Counted from the stretch's first letter, positions 6,515 through 15,607 are shown. The stretch is 22,703 nt of DNA from Microscillaceae bacterium (GCA_003449595.1 DMHB01000389.1:1-22703), one strand, 5' to 3'. Notes: generated by a model from the letters alone, not told the origin. A program made the numbers and translations.

Positions 6515-8464
6515 ATGAGTATTATCCACATTACCCTGCCCGACGGCAGCCGACGCGAATACCCACAAGGGGTTACAGGGTTGGCCATCGCGCAAAGCAT
6601 CAGCGAAGGGCTGATGCGCAATGTTTTAGCTGCCGAAGTAAATGGCGAAATTTGGGACGCTACCCGCCCCATTGCCACCGATGCCCAAATAAAACTACTT
6701 ACGTGGAACGATACCGGTGGAAAATCGACTTTTTGGCATTCCTCGGCTCACTTGTTGGCAGAGGCGCTTGAAGTATTGTATCCCGGGGTCAAGTTTGGTA
6801 TTGGGCCGGCTATCGAAAACGGATTTTATTATGATGTAGAACTTCCTAACGGCCAAGTGCTTTCGCAGGATGATTTTCCGGCTATTGAGCAAAAAATGTT
6901 AGAATTGGCTCGTCTTAAAAGCGAATACAATCGCCAAGAGGTCAGCAAAGCCGAGGCAATCGCCTATTTTACACAGAAAGGTGATGAGTATAAGCTTGAA
7001 TTGCTCGAAGGACTACAGGACGGCGATATTACTTTTTACCAACAAGGTAACTTTACCGACTTGTGCAAAGGGCCACATATTCCTAATACCGGATTTATCA
7101 AGGCGGTCAAATTGATGAATGTAGCTGGGGCTTATTGGCGAGGAGACGTAACGCGCAAACAGCTGACGCGAATTTATGGCATTACTTTTCAGAAAGATAA
7201 AGACCTCAAAGACTATCTGACCCTACTCGAAGAAGCCAAAAAGCGTGATCACCGCAAGCTTGGAAAAGAATTGGAACTGTTTACTTTTTCAGAAAATGTG
7301 GGAATGGGATTGCCCCTGTGGCTACCCAAAGGTACGCTGTTGCGCGAACGGCTCGAAAATTTCTTGCGTAAAGCGCAGTTAAAAGCCGGTTATTCGCCGG
7401 TGGTTACCCCGCACATCGGTAGCAAAAGATTGTATGAAATCTCAGGACACTGGGAAAAATATGGGCAAGATTCGTTTCAGCCCATCCAAACACCCGAAGA
7501 AGGAGAACTTTTCTTGCTCAAACCGATGAACTGTCCGCACCATTGCGAAATTTATAAAAGCAAACCACGCTCCTACAAAGATTTACCCTTGCGACTGGCC
7601 GAGTTTGGCACGGTGTATCGCTATGAGCAAAGCGGCGAGCTGCACGGGCTGACAAGGGTAAGGGGGTTTACGCAAGATGACTCACATATTTTTTGCCGCA
7701 CCGACCAAGTAAAAGACGAGTTCGGTAAAGTAATTGACTTGGTGTTGTATGTTTTCCAATCGTTAGGATTTGAAGATTATACCGCCCAAGTATCTATCCG
7801 TGACAAATCTGATTTGACTAAGTACTTGGGCGACCCGGCAGACTGGGACAAAGCTGAACAGGGAATTGAAGAAGTAGCACGCGAAAAAGGATTGAATATC
7901 GTGATTGAAGAGGGAGAAGCCGCCTTCTATGGCCCTAAACTCGATTTTATGGTGAAAGATGCACTGGGTAGAAAATGGCAATTGGGCACCGTGCAGGTAG
8001 ATTACCAACTACCCAAACGCTTTGAGCTGGAATATATCGGTGCCGACAACCAACGCCATTGCCCGGTAATGATTCACCGTGCGCCTTTTGGTTCGTTAGA
8101 GCGCTTTATTGCCGTGCTTACCGAGCACTGCGCCGGTAATTTTCCGCTTTGGCTTGCGCCTGAACAAATCGCTGTGTTGCCTATTTCGGAGAAATACCAC
8201 GACTATGCCAAGCAGATCTTCAGAGAAATGGAAATGGAAGACATTCGCGGTTTTATCGATGAGCGCGACGAGAAAATTCAACGCAAAATCCGCGATGCAG
8301 AAGTTAAAAAAGTGCCTTATATGGTTATTTTGGGTGATAAAGAACAAACCGAAGGCAAGGTAGCCATTCGGAAACACGGAGAAGGTGACTTGGGATCGAT
8401 GGCTTTGGCTGAATTTATCCATTTGTTCAAACAGCAAATCAAGACCGTTGCCGATTTTGTATAA
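6515..8464 (+). CDS. thrS: threonine--tRNA ligase
   Basis: Class II aminoacyl-tRNA synthetase that charges tRNA-Thr. With the ATG at 6515 (MSIIHITLPDGS) the protein is 649 residues, the usual length. The frame stays open back to a TTG at 6401, but those 38 extra residues are not family-like. Domains: TGS (about 1-62); the editing/SAD region with HSSAHLLAEAL and FTDLCKGPHIPNTG; the class II core with MNCPHHCEIYKSKPRSYKDL (Zn-ligand Cys), motif 2 in YRYEQSGELHGLTRVRGF, the DDSHIFC segment and motif 3 in HRAPFGSLERFIAVL; and a C-terminal anticodon-binding domain from about 550. A membrane protein gene starts 36 bp downstream and is probably co-transcribed. No Shine-Dalgarno sequence is evident. 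The upstream repeats might regulate it, since thrS is autoregulated in some bacteria. Confidence 0.96.
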   Translation: MSIIHITLPDGSRREYPQGVTGLAIAQSISEGLMRNVLAAEVNGEIWDATRPIATDAQIKLLTWNDTGGKSTFWHSSAHLLAEALEVLYPGVKFGIGPAIENGFYYDVELPNGQVLSQDDFPAIEQKMLELARLKSEYNRQEVSKAEAIAYFTQKGDEYKLELLEGLQDGDITFYQQGNFTDLCKGPHIPNTGFIKAVKLMNVAGAYWRGDVTRKQLTRIYGITFQKDKDLKDYLTLLEEAKKRDHRKLGKELELFTFSENVGMGLPLWLPKGTLLRERLENFLRKAQLKAGYSPVVTPHIGSKRLYEISGHWEKYGQDSFQPIQTPEEGELFLLKPMNCPHHCEIYKSKPRSYKDLPLRLAEFGTVYRYEQSGELHGLTRVRGFTQDDSHIFCRTDQVKDEFGKVIDLVLYVFQSLGFEDYTAQVSIRDKSDLTKYLGDPADWDKAEQGIEEVAREKGLNIVIEEGEAAFYGPKLDFMVKDALGRKWQLGTVQVDYQLPKRFELEYIGADNQRHCPVMIHRAPFGSLERFIAVLTEHCAGNFPLWLAPEQIAVLPISEKYHDYAKQIFREMEMEDIRGFIDERDEKIQRKIRDAEVKKVPYMVILGDKEQTEGKVAIRKHGEGDLGSMALAEFIHLFKQQIKTVADFV

Positions 8465-8500
8465 CATAGTCGTTCTATTCATCTTTTAAACCCCAATGCC

Positions 8501-9922
8501 GTGATTAGCTTTTTCAGGATTAGCGCCATATACAAAGTATTTATTTTAGGGGCAGTGTTTGCTGCCCTTTATGCCCCTTTCTTTTGGTATGGGATGCCTC
8601 TGCTGGGTGAAGAAGTACACTGGATGGTTATCGGAGAGCGATTGGTGCAGGGCAAAGCACTTTATACGGAAGTCATTGACGATATCAGCCCGTTGGCGGC
8701 CTATGTATATTGGTTGTTGGTATTGGTAGCCGGCAAGTCGGTTTGGGTATTTCGAGGGGTGGCGCTGGCGCTGATTATTTTGCAGGCGTTTTTGTTCAAC
8801 CAACTGATGCGCAGCAGGCAAATTTTTCTTGACCGCACCTTAGCTCCCGTCTTGGTGTATTGGGTTTTGATGTTTGCCAGCATCGATATGTTCTCGCTTT
8901 CACCGGCTTTGTTGGCCAATACTTTTTTGATCGTTGCCCTGAATTTGGCCATGCTGCAAATCAGTGAGAAATCGCACGAAAGTGCCTATTTTGAATTGGG
9001 CATTTGGGTCGGAATTGCTGCATTATTTTACTTGCCATCGGTTTTTATTCTTTTTGCCCTTTGGTTTGCGATGTTTTTGTTCACCGGCGCAAGGTTGTTT
9101 AGCTACATTGCCGTATTGTTGGGGATGTTGTTTCCGCTGGGGTTATTGCTGTTGGTATATTATTTGACCAACCAAGAATACGCCTTTTTACAGAGTTATT
9201 TGGGCGGATATTCTTTCCAATTGCCACAAACCTATTTTAGTGTAGATGATTGGCTGATTTTGTTGGCTATGCCAATATTGTTAGTTATTGGGGCTTTTCT
9301 GCTTATCAATGGCAATTCTAAGTTTACAAACTACCAAGAGAGATGCCATAACATTGCTTTTTATTGGATTGTGGCTGGTGGGGTTGGCGTATTGTTCAAT
9401 AACGAGCTAAGCATCGCCGATTTGATTTATTTGGTACCTGCCTTGGCTGTGGTTTTTTCAAGCTTTTTTTTACTGATCCGCTATTGGATTATTCGAGAAT
9501 TTTTATTTGCAACTTGGATAGCCGCTTCGTTGTTTATTACCTTCGACGGGTTGCACAGCCTTTATCCCTACCTAATACCCGGGCGCAAAACAGTAGTGAA
9601 CCCAACTGCATTATTTGTGCAGCCCAATTCTGTGGGCTATTTCAAACAAAAAAAAGTGATGATTTTGGGCGAAATGGACTGGAGCATTTACCAAGATAGC
9701 AAACCCGCCACTCCTTTCATAGATTGGCGTTTAGCCCAGCGCCGCCTACACAATCTTCAAGATTATGGTACACTCACCTATTTGTATGAAGTATTGAATC
9801 AGGAACGGCCAGAAATCATTCTTGACAAAGCCAAAATTGTCCCTACTTTGTTCGAGCATTTACCTACCATTGCTCGCCAATATCAGTGGTCGAACGAACA
9901 ACAAGCGTATATCCGCAAATAG
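8501..9922 (+). CDS. polytopic membrane protein, GT-C glycosyltransferase-like
   Basis: A 473-residue inner-membrane protein with about ten hydrophobic segments between residues 8 and 360, then a soluble tail (about 380-473). The layout resembles GT-C enzymes (ArnT/PMT-like). A first loop after helix 1 carries an acidic pair (Glu37-Glu38, where the family usually has Asp-Glu). It is followed by ALYTEVIDDISPLAAYVYWL, which parallels the family's 'Y.D.WD.KPPL' stretch. The tail, with KKVMILGE, DSKPATPFIDWR and ERPEIILD, parallels GT-C C-termini. The middle (FYLPSVFILFALWFAMFLF) also recalls DUF6427 membrane proteins of Bacteroidota. Whether it is an active enzyme, and on what, cannot be told. 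The start is a GTG; a nearby ATG at 8496 is out of frame and stops at once. It lies 36 bp after thrS and ends at a terminator. Confidence 0.7.
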   Translation: MISFFRISAIYKVFILGAVFAALYAPFFWYGMPLLGEEVHWMVIGERLVQGKALYTEVIDDISPLAAYVYWLLVLVAGKSVWVFRGVALALIILQAFLFNQLMRSRQIFLDRTLAPVLVYWVLMFASIDMFSLSPALLANTFLIVALNLAMLQISEKSHESAYFELGIWVGIAALFYLPSVFILFALWFAMFLFTGARLFSYIAVLLGMLFPLGLLLLVYYLTNQEYAFLQSYLGGYSFQLPQTYFSVDDWLILLAMPILLVIGAFLLINGNSKFTNYQERCHNIAFYWIVAGGVGVLFNNELSIADLIYLVPALAVVFSSFFLLIRYWIIREFLFATWIAASLFITFDGLHSLYPYLIPGRKTVVNPTALFVQPNSVGYFKQKKVMILGEMDWSIYQDSKPATPFIDWRLAQRRLHNLQDYGTLTYLYEVLNQERPEIILDKAKIVPTLFEHLPTIARQYQWSNEQQAYIRK

Positions 9923-9946
9923 TTGTCAGCCTTCCGTGCAAATAGC

Positions 9947-9982
9947 AAAGCCGATACAACAAGCAAAGTATGTATCGGCTTT
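9947..9982. terminator. bidirectional intrinsic terminator between convergent operons
   Basis: AAAGCCGATACA (9947-9958) pairs perfectly over 12 bp with TGTATCGGCTTT (9971-9982) around a 12-nt loop. On the plus strand the stem leads into TTTTGGTTTG; on the minus strand into CTTTGCTATTTG. It separates the GT-C-like gene from leuS and can serve both. Confidence 0.85.
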
Positions 9983-10003
9983 TGGTTTGTCAACAACCTT
10001 GTT

Positions 10004-12778
10004 CTATATCACTACATTGATGATTTTTTTAGGTACTACAATAATCTTCTTTGGTGATTTGCCTTCCAACCACTTCTGTACTATTTCGTTGGCTAATACC
10101 TCTTGTTCAATCGTTGCCGTAGGTACATCTACTCCAAAAGTCAGATTGGTGCGCAACTTGCCATTGATTTGTACAGGGTATTCAAAACTATTTTCTTGCA
10201 AATAGGCTTCAGCAGCCTTAGGAAATTCAGCATGGTGAATGCTGTTACTATTGCCTAACCGATGCCAAAGTTCTTCGGTGATGTGTGGGGCAAAAGGTGC
10301 TAATAACCGCAACAAAGGCGAAAGAACTTCCTTCTGATGGCATTTCAACTCCTGTAAGCGGTTTACACAAATCATAAATTCGCTTACCGGCGTATTGAAC
10401 GATAAACGCTCCAAATCGTCGGTTATCTTCTTGATGGTTTTGTGCAATACTTTGAGCGCCTCGGCATTGGGTTGGCTATCTTCTACAAGCCACTCGCCTT
10501 GGTCAGTATAAAACAAGCGCCACAGTTTTTTCAAAAACTTATGTGTGCCGTCGATCCCGTTTGTGTTCCAAGGTTTCGACAGTTCTAAAGGCCCTAAGAA
10601 CATTTCATACAAACGAAGTGTGTCTGCGCCATATTTGGCCACCACATCGTCAGGATTGACCACATTGTACCAGCGCTTCGACATTTTTTCTACCAAGCTG
10701 CCGCAATGAAATTTACCATCTTCGGCCAAAACAAATTCAGCATCGGCAAACTCTGTGCGCCACGCCTTAAACTTTTCAATATCCAACACATTGTTTTCCA
10801 CCATATTGACATCAGCGTGCAGCTCTTGGGTTTCGTACTGGTCTTTGAGTTGCGCAGTAACGAACTGATTACTATCCTTCACCCGATACACCAAGGCCGA
10901 CATCCCTTGAATCATTCCTTGGTTGACCAGTCTCTGAAATGGCTCTTTGTGTTCGATACAGCCCCAGTCGTACAGAAAATGCGTCCAAAATCGGCTATAC
11001 AACAAGTGCCCCACGGCGTGCTCTGTTCCACCGATATACAAATCAACTTGCCCCCAATAGGTTGCGGTTGATTTATCGACAAAAGCCTGTGCGTTTTGAG
11101 GGTCCATAAAGCGCAGAAAATACCACGATGAACCTGCCCAGCCCGGCATCGTGGTGGTTTCGTAAGGCCAATCTTTGGCTCGGGCCAAAGGAGGCTCACC
11201 GTCGGGTGTTGGTTTGTATTGGTCGATGGCGGGCAGTTCAAGCGGAAGCGCGCTTTCTTCGACCAATTTAGGAATACCGTTTTCAAAATGCACGGGTACA
11301 GGCTCGCCCCAGTAGCGTTGTCTGCTAAACACGGCATCGCGCAAGCGGTAGTTAACTCTTCTTTCGCCAAAGCCTTGATTTTCAGCATATTGAATGGCTT
11401 TTTCGATGGCTTCTTTCACCGAAAGCCCATCCAGCATCGCAGAGTTGATCATACGTCCGGTTTTTTCGCTGTAGGCTTCCATTACCTTTCCATTTTCCTC
11501 CAATTTCGTCTGGTCAATAATCGGCACAATTGGCAGTTGGAAGTGGGTAGCAAAGCGAAAATCGCGTTCATCCGAGGCCGGAACACCCATCACTACTCCG
11601 GTACCATAGCCTGCCAACACATAGTCGGCAATCCAAACCGGTACTTTGGCTTGGCTGAAAGGATTGATGACATAACTGCCCGTAAATACCCCGGAAACCG
11701 TCTTTGCTTCGGCTTGGCGTTCTCGCTCCGAGCGATTTTTAGCCCATTCTACATATTTTTCAACTTCCGCCCGTTGCGCCGGTGTGGCCAATGCCAAGGC
11801 TTCGGGGTGCTCGGGGGCGATGACTACAAACGAAACGCCATAAATGGTATCAATACGGGTAGTAAAAGCGCGCAATTTGAGTGATTGAGGGCTATCGGCC
11901 ACCGCAAAATCTACTTCGCAGCCGGTCGATTTGCCAATCCAGTTACGTTGCATTTCTTTGAGGGCATCCGACCACGCCAGCCCATCTAATCCTTGCAACA
12001 GGCGCTCGGCATAGGCCGTGATGCGCATCATCCATTGGCGCATTTTTCGGCGCTCGACCGGGTGGCCGCCCCGCTCTGACAAACCGTCTTTCACCTCGTC
12101 GTTGGCCAACACAGTGCCCAGGGCCGGACACCAATTGACATACGCATCGGCCAAATAGGTTAGTCTGTATTTGAGCAAAATTTCAGATTGCTGCGCTTCC
12201 GAGAAGTTTTTCCACGCTTGCGCTGAAAAAATAGGGGTGTCATCGTCGCAGGCGGCTTTTACCTCGGCATTACCGGCTTGCTCAAACTGGGCAATCAGGC
12301 TTGCAACAGGTTCAGCTTTTTGGGTTTTCAGGTTGAACCAAGCTTGGAAAAGTTGCTGAAAAATCCATTGTGTCCATCGGTAATAATTTGGGTCGGAAGT
12401 GCGCACTTCGCGCGACCAATCGTAGTTGAACCCAATTTTGGACAATTGTTTTTTGAAAGTTTCAATATTTTTTTCTGTCGTGATGGCGGGGTGTTGGCCT
12501 GTGTCGATGGCATACTGTTCGGCTGGCAGCCCAAACGAATCGAACCCCATCGGGTGAAGCACATTAAACCCTTGCATTCGCTTGTATCGTGCATAAATAT
12601 CGGAAGCAATATAGCCTAATGGATGCCCTACGTGTAGCCCGGCACCGGAAGGGTAAGGGAACATATCCAGTACATAATATTTGGGCTTGCTAAAGTCTTG
12701 GCTGACTTGGTAAGTTTGGTGGGTTTCCCAGAAATGCTGCCAGTGCTGTTCTATTTGAGCGAAATTATACTCTGCCAT
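10004..12778 (-). CDS. leuS: leucine--tRNA ligase
   Basis: Class I aminoacyl-tRNA synthetase that charges tRNA-Leu and edits mischarged tRNA. With the ATG at 12778 (MAEYNFAQIEQHW) it has 924 residues, normal for Bacteroidota. An in-frame TTG 21 bp upstream would add only seven non-conserved residues. Key features: the HIGH-type motif in PYPSGAGLHVGHPLGY (His49-Val-Gly-His52); GFDSFGLPAEQYAI; the CP1 editing domain with the Thr-rich FTTRIDTIYG and GVPASDERDF (the tRNA-clearing Asp region); the WAGSSWYFLR segment; the catalytic K698-M-S-K-R702 loop; and the C-terminal anticodon-binding helices. TAATTTTG lies 32 bp upstream of the ATG, between this gene and the DUF429 gene. It may be read from that promoter and also through from the upstream genes. 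Confidence 0.96.
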   Translation of the reverse strand: MAEYNFAQIEQHWQHFWETHQTYQVSQDFSKPKYYVLDMFPYPSGAGLHVGHPLGYIASDIYARYKRMQGFNVLHPMGFDSFGLPAEQYAIDTGQHPAITTEKNIETFKKQLSKIGFNYDWSREVRTSDPNYYRWTQWIFQQLFQAWFNLKTQKAEPVASLIAQFEQAGNAEVKAACDDDTPIFSAQAWKNFSEAQQSEILLKYRLTYLADAYVNWCPALGTVLANDEVKDGLSERGGHPVERRKMRQWMMRITAYAERLLQGLDGLAWSDALKEMQRNWIGKSTGCEVDFAVADSPQSLKLRAFTTRIDTIYGVSFVVIAPEHPEALALATPAQRAEVEKYVEWAKNRSERERQAEAKTVSGVFTGSYVINPFSQAKVPVWIADYVLAGYGTGVVMGVPASDERDFRFATHFQLPIVPIIDQTKLEENGKVMEAYSEKTGRMINSAMLDGLSVKEAIEKAIQYAENQGFGERRVNYRLRDAVFSRQRYWGEPVPVHFENGIPKLVEESALPLELPAIDQYKPTPDGEPPLARAKDWPYETTTMPGWAGSSWYFLRFMDPQNAQAFVDKSTATYWGQVDLYIGGTEHAVGHLLYSRFWTHFLYDWGCIEHKEPFQRLVNQGMIQGMSALVYRVKDSNQFVTAQLKDQYETQELHADVNMVENNVLDIEKFKAWRTEFADAEFVLAEDGKFHCGSLVEKMSKRWYNVVNPDDVVAKYGADTLRLYEMFLGPLELSKPWNTNGIDGTHKFLKKLWRLFYTDQGEWLVEDSQPNAEALKVLHKTIKKITDDLERLSFNTPVSEFMICVNRLQELKCHQKEVLSPLLRLLAPFAPHITEELWHRLGNSNSIHHAEFPKAAEAYLQENSFEYPVQINGKLRTNLTFGVDVPTATIEQEVLANEIVQKWLEGKSPKKIIVVPKKIINVVI

Positions 12779-12809
12779 CGGAAAAGAGAAGTTGAACAAA
12801 AATTGACTG

Positions 12810-12817
12810 CAAAATTA
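12810..12817 (-). promoter_or_regulatory. candidate -7 promoter element for leuS
   Basis: The minus strand reads TAATTTTGCA, a perfect TAnnTTTG, in the short gap just after the DUF429 stop and 32 bp before the leuS ATG. No good -33 TTG is at standard spacing, so leuS may or may not have its own promoter here. Confidence 0.45.
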
Positions 12818-12827
12818 GGGTAAAATC

Positions 12828-13424
12828 TCAAATATAGATCACCCCTTCGGTGGGATCGCCATAGCAAGTATGGGTATTTTCGGCATAGCGGAGCGCTCCC
12901 ACCAAAGCCAGTAGGGCATCGACGGCGTGCCAAGAAGGAAGCGGTGGGCATTGGCGAAGGATTGTATAATGCGTGGTGATTTGGGTTTGTATAGCAGGAA
13001 TATGCGCTTGCGCTTTTTTGTACAAGGCACGATCCAACGACAGCCGATCGGCTTGGCGGGCAGGGTAGGTTTCAAAAATAGGGATAGACAATTTCCTGCA
13101 AAAGGCAGCCATTTGCATAGCTCGGGCGGTTAAGCCACCCAAAAACATCGGCGACATAGCCCGCAGCACTTTGTCGCCTGCGCGGTAGAAATAGTCGGGT
13201 TGTGGGGTTTGCGGATTTTGATATACTTGAGGCAAAGACAAAGGCGCGTCCAACATCACCAATTCCGGGCGAAGGTCGGTCAGGCACACTTGCAACATAG
13301 CATCCGCATCTTGTTTTTTTGCTGCGTAAAACCACTGTATCGCACCGGTTTCTGTCCACAAAAAAGCGGCTACGGTGGTTCCGGCTAACTTGCTTCCATA
13401 ATCAATGCCGCAAAGGAGTGCCAA
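12828..13424 (-). CDS. DUF429 family protein (predicted RNase H-fold nuclease)
   Basis: A 198-residue cytoplasmic protein resembling the DUF429 family, which is predicted to have an RNase H-like fold. Three acidic positions fit that fold: Asp8 in GIDYGSKLAGT, Asp59 in VMLDAPLSLP and Asp169 in WHAVDALLAL. A C-terminal GDPTEGVIYI stretch is also typical. Nuclease activity and the target are predictions for the family; no physiological role is known to me. The start has no ATG: a TTG at 13424 (or an ATT at 13433) must be used, because the first internal Met (residue 43) would remove the Asp8 loop. It begins 12 bp after the stop of the GAF-domain gene and in the same reading frame, which suggests co-transcription and translational coupling. 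leuS follows after 49 bp. Confidence 0.75.
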   Translation of the reverse strand: MALLCGIDYGSKLAGTTVAAFLWTETGAIQWFYAAKKQDADAMLQVCLTDLRPELVMLDAPLSLPQVYQNPQTPQPDYFYRAGDKVLRAMSPMFLGGLTARAMQMAAFCRKLSIPIFETYPARQADRLSLDRALYKKAQAHIPAIQTQITTHYTILRQCPPLPSWHAVDALLALVGALRYAENTHTCYGDPTEGVIYI

Positions 13425-13436
13425 AAGTACAATCGT

Positions 13437-15434
13437 TTAGATAGATTCTTCAGCAGTGCTGCTACTACTGCCGCCCAACTCTTCCAACCGTTTTTTATAG
13501 GTTGCCAGTTCTTGTTCTTTAGCATCAATTACGCTTTGCAAACGGATGGTCAGCTCTTCCTCTTTCAGTCGGATGCTTTCTTGGCATTCATCCACTAATT
13601 TTTGCTTGATGGCCAGTTCTTGGTCTTTTTGGCGGATGATGTTTTGGAGTTCAGTTCTTTTTTCATCTACCATAGCCTGCTCTCTGCGGAGTTGTTCTTG
13701 GTTGGTGTTGAGGTCGGTAATGGTTTCGCGAAGCATTTCGGTTTCTTGTCCTAAGGCTTCATTTTTGATGATTTGATCATCTAAGGTACGTTCCAGCGAG
13801 GATTTCTGCACTTCGATGGCTTCCATTTGTAGGCGCAGCGTTTGGTGTTCTTGTTTTAATGCTTCTACCTCTTGGCGCAGTTCGGCTTCTTGTTTGCGCA
13901 TCCGTTCGCTGAGCGTTACAGATTCTTCGAGCAAACGCTGGGTTTTTTGATTACTCTTAATCGATGAAAACGTAGTGGCAATACTTTCGCCCAAGCGGTT
14001 TACAAAATCAATTTGGTATTTTTCAAATGGGTGGAAAGAAGCGATTTCGACCACGCCATACAGCACCTCATTCATTTTGAGCGGGGTTATCAAAATAGCA
14101 CGGGGGTTGGCATCACCCAAGCCGGAAGTGATATTGATGTAGTTTTCGGGTACTTCGGTCAGGTAAATGGTTACACCTTCTTGATAAACCTCGCCAATAA
14201 GCCCTTCGCCTTTCTCAATATTTTTTTCTATGTATTTTCGTTTACCGAAGGCATAGGCTGCTGCCAATTCCAAATAGGTGTTGTATTCGTCTTCGTCGTT
14301 GATGATAAACAAAGCTCCTTGGTTGGCTTCGAGGTATTTTACCAAATTAGAGATGATGATGTAGCCAAAATTGTCCGAGTCTAAGTTTTTGCGCAAAATA
14401 TCGGCAAATAAAGCAGTGCCTTCTGCCACCCAGTTGCGTTGGCGGTCTTGCTCGGATACCTCCATCATTTTATCACGCATTTCGACCAAGGCATTCATCA
14501 GGCGGTCTTCTCTAATAAGGTCGTTGTGTTGAAACTCCACATCCAACTTGCCTTCGCCTACGGCAGTGATGCTTTCTGTTGCATTTTCCAAACTTTCGAA
14601 CAATACGTTGATAGCATAAGCGATACGACCTAATTCATCATTTTTGTCGTAAGCAATGCGTTTGGTAAAATCACCTTGGGTTATAATCTCATAGCAAAGG
14701 CGCGAAATGCGGTTCAGTGGGCTGATGACCGAGTTGTTGATGTACAACATACCAATCATCAGGAGCGCCAAGTTGACCGTGATGATGATTAAAAAAACAT
14801 TGTTTCGTTGGGTTTGCTTGCCGTCATAATAAGTAAGGTAAGCACCCACAAACTCATTGTCTTTGTCGTACATATCCACCGCGTTGGCCAAAAGAAACTC
14901 CACAGCGGCTTCCAATTTTGGGTTAGGTATTTTTACTTTTTTGATATTGGCCGTATTGACTTTGGCCTTGGTAATCGAATCGGCAGCAGATAGCGTAGGA
15001 TTGGCAAAGGCAAGACTGTCAACCGTGAGGGGTTCGCTTACGACCGCCTCGGCATTTTCTTGGTATTTGCGCCAAAACCGCTCTGTGATGGTATAAGTAG
15101 GTACTAAATCTTCGGGTAAAGGAGGGATGCGGTAGGCTTCGGCAATTCCACCACTGCGTAAAATCCGCAAATTAAAAATGTGCTTTTCTAATGCTTCTTT
15201 GAGAGGCTTTTTGTAAGTCTCGTTTTTGTTTTTGACCAACTGGGCAAAAAAAGCAATTTGGATAGCATAAGTCCTGTTTTGCCCGGCAAGCGAAACAGTA
15301 CGGTCGATGCCGGCAAGCTGGCTATCGTAATAAATCATCACCAAAAAGTTAGTAACAATAAGGATAATCAAAAAGATCATCAAAAGAAAAATCCTTTGGG
15401 TGATAGATTGCTTGCGTTGATTCACTAATTCCAT
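13437..15434 (-). CDS. membrane-anchored HAMP-GAF-coiled-coil sensor protein without recognisable output domain
   Basis: A 665-residue signalling-type protein. TM1 spans about residues 15-35. It is followed by an extracytoplasmic sensor (36-212) that starts with VSLAGQNRTYAIQIAFFAQL, reminiscent of the PilJ-type 'AGRQRMLSQR' sensor. TM2 lies at about 213-232, followed by a HAMP region (SVISPLNRISRLCYEI to NDELGRIAYAINVLFESL) and a second HAMP-like stretch. A GAF domain covers about 345-490 (ALFIINDED, GEGLIGEVYQEG, AILITPLKMNEVLYGVVEIAS). From about 495 to 650 there is a long Glu/Gln/Lys-rich coiled coil, ending in a Ser-rich tail (GGSSSSTAEESI). No histidine kinase, cyclase or phosphatase domain and no clear MCP hairpin tip is visible. 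Similar proteins occur in Cytophagales; the ligand and output are unknown. It is divergent from purB and probably heads an operon with DUF429. Confidence 0.85.
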   Translation of the reverse strand: MELVNQRKQSITQRIFLLMIFLIILIVTNFLVMIYYDSQLAGIDRTVSLAGQNRTYAIQIAFFAQLVKNKNETYKKPLKEALEKHIFNLRILRSGGIAEAYRIPPLPEDLVPTYTITERFWRKYQENAEAVVSEPLTVDSLAFANPTLSAADSITKAKVNTANIKKVKIPNPKLEAAVEFLLANAVDMYDKDNEFVGAYLTYYDGKQTQRNNVFLIIITVNLALLMIGMLYINNSVISPLNRISRLCYEIITQGDFTKRIAYDKNDELGRIAYAINVLFESLENATESITAVGEGKLDVEFQHNDLIREDRLMNALVEMRDKMMEVSEQDRQRNWVAEGTALFADILRKNLDSDNFGYIIISNLVKYLEANQGALFIINDEDEYNTYLELAAAYAFGKRKYIEKNIEKGEGLIGEVYQEGVTIYLTEVPENYINITSGLGDANPRAILITPLKMNEVLYGVVEIASFHPFEKYQIDFVNRLGESIATTFSSIKSNQKTQRLLEESVTLSERMRKQEAELRQEVEALKQEHQTLRLQMEAIEVQKSSLERTLDDQIIKNEALGQETEMLRETITDLNTNQEQLRREQAMVDEKRTELQNIIRQKDQELAIKQKLVDECQESIRLKEEELTIRLQSVIDAKEQELATYKKRLEELGGSSSSTAEESI

Positions 15435-15539
15435 AGGTATTGAAGGGCAAGGGTAATCCGCAAAAAGTCGTGTAGATACTGAGTAAAAATTTGGCTATGC
15501 AAGATAATTAAAAATCTGTGCGTTTGGATTTGCTTTTAC

Positions 15540-15547
15540 CAAAACTA
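15540..15547 (-). promoter_or_regulatory. candidate -7 promoter element for the HAMP-GAF gene
   Basis: The minus strand reads TAGTTTTGG, a perfect TAnnTTTG, 105 bp upstream of the ATG at 15434 inside the divergent gap with purB. The -33 box is not clear. Confidence 0.35.
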
Positions 15548-15599
15548 AGCCAAATCGATAAAACCAGAACTAATTGCAGCAAAATTTAGTGTAATGTTT

Positions 15600-15607
15600 T
15601 AATTTTG
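15600..15607 (+). promoter_or_regulatory. candidate -7 promoter element for purB, very close to the start codon
   Basis: TAATTTTG is a perfect TAnnTTTG, with a TTG 23 bp upstream (15574-15576) as a possible -33 box. It ends only 9 bp before the purB ATG at 15617, so a transcript from it would be nearly leaderless. It also overlaps the TTG at 15605. Confidence 0.4.

Noticed and set aside
11219..11884. 221-codon open frame on the plus strand, antisense to leuS
   Set aside because: It is a shadow of the leuS editing-domain region with no recognisable motif or start signal.
12779..12799. leuS start at a TTG seven codons upstream
   Set aside because: MAEYNFAQIEQHW is the normal LeuRS start; the extra residues FNFSFP add nothing conserved.
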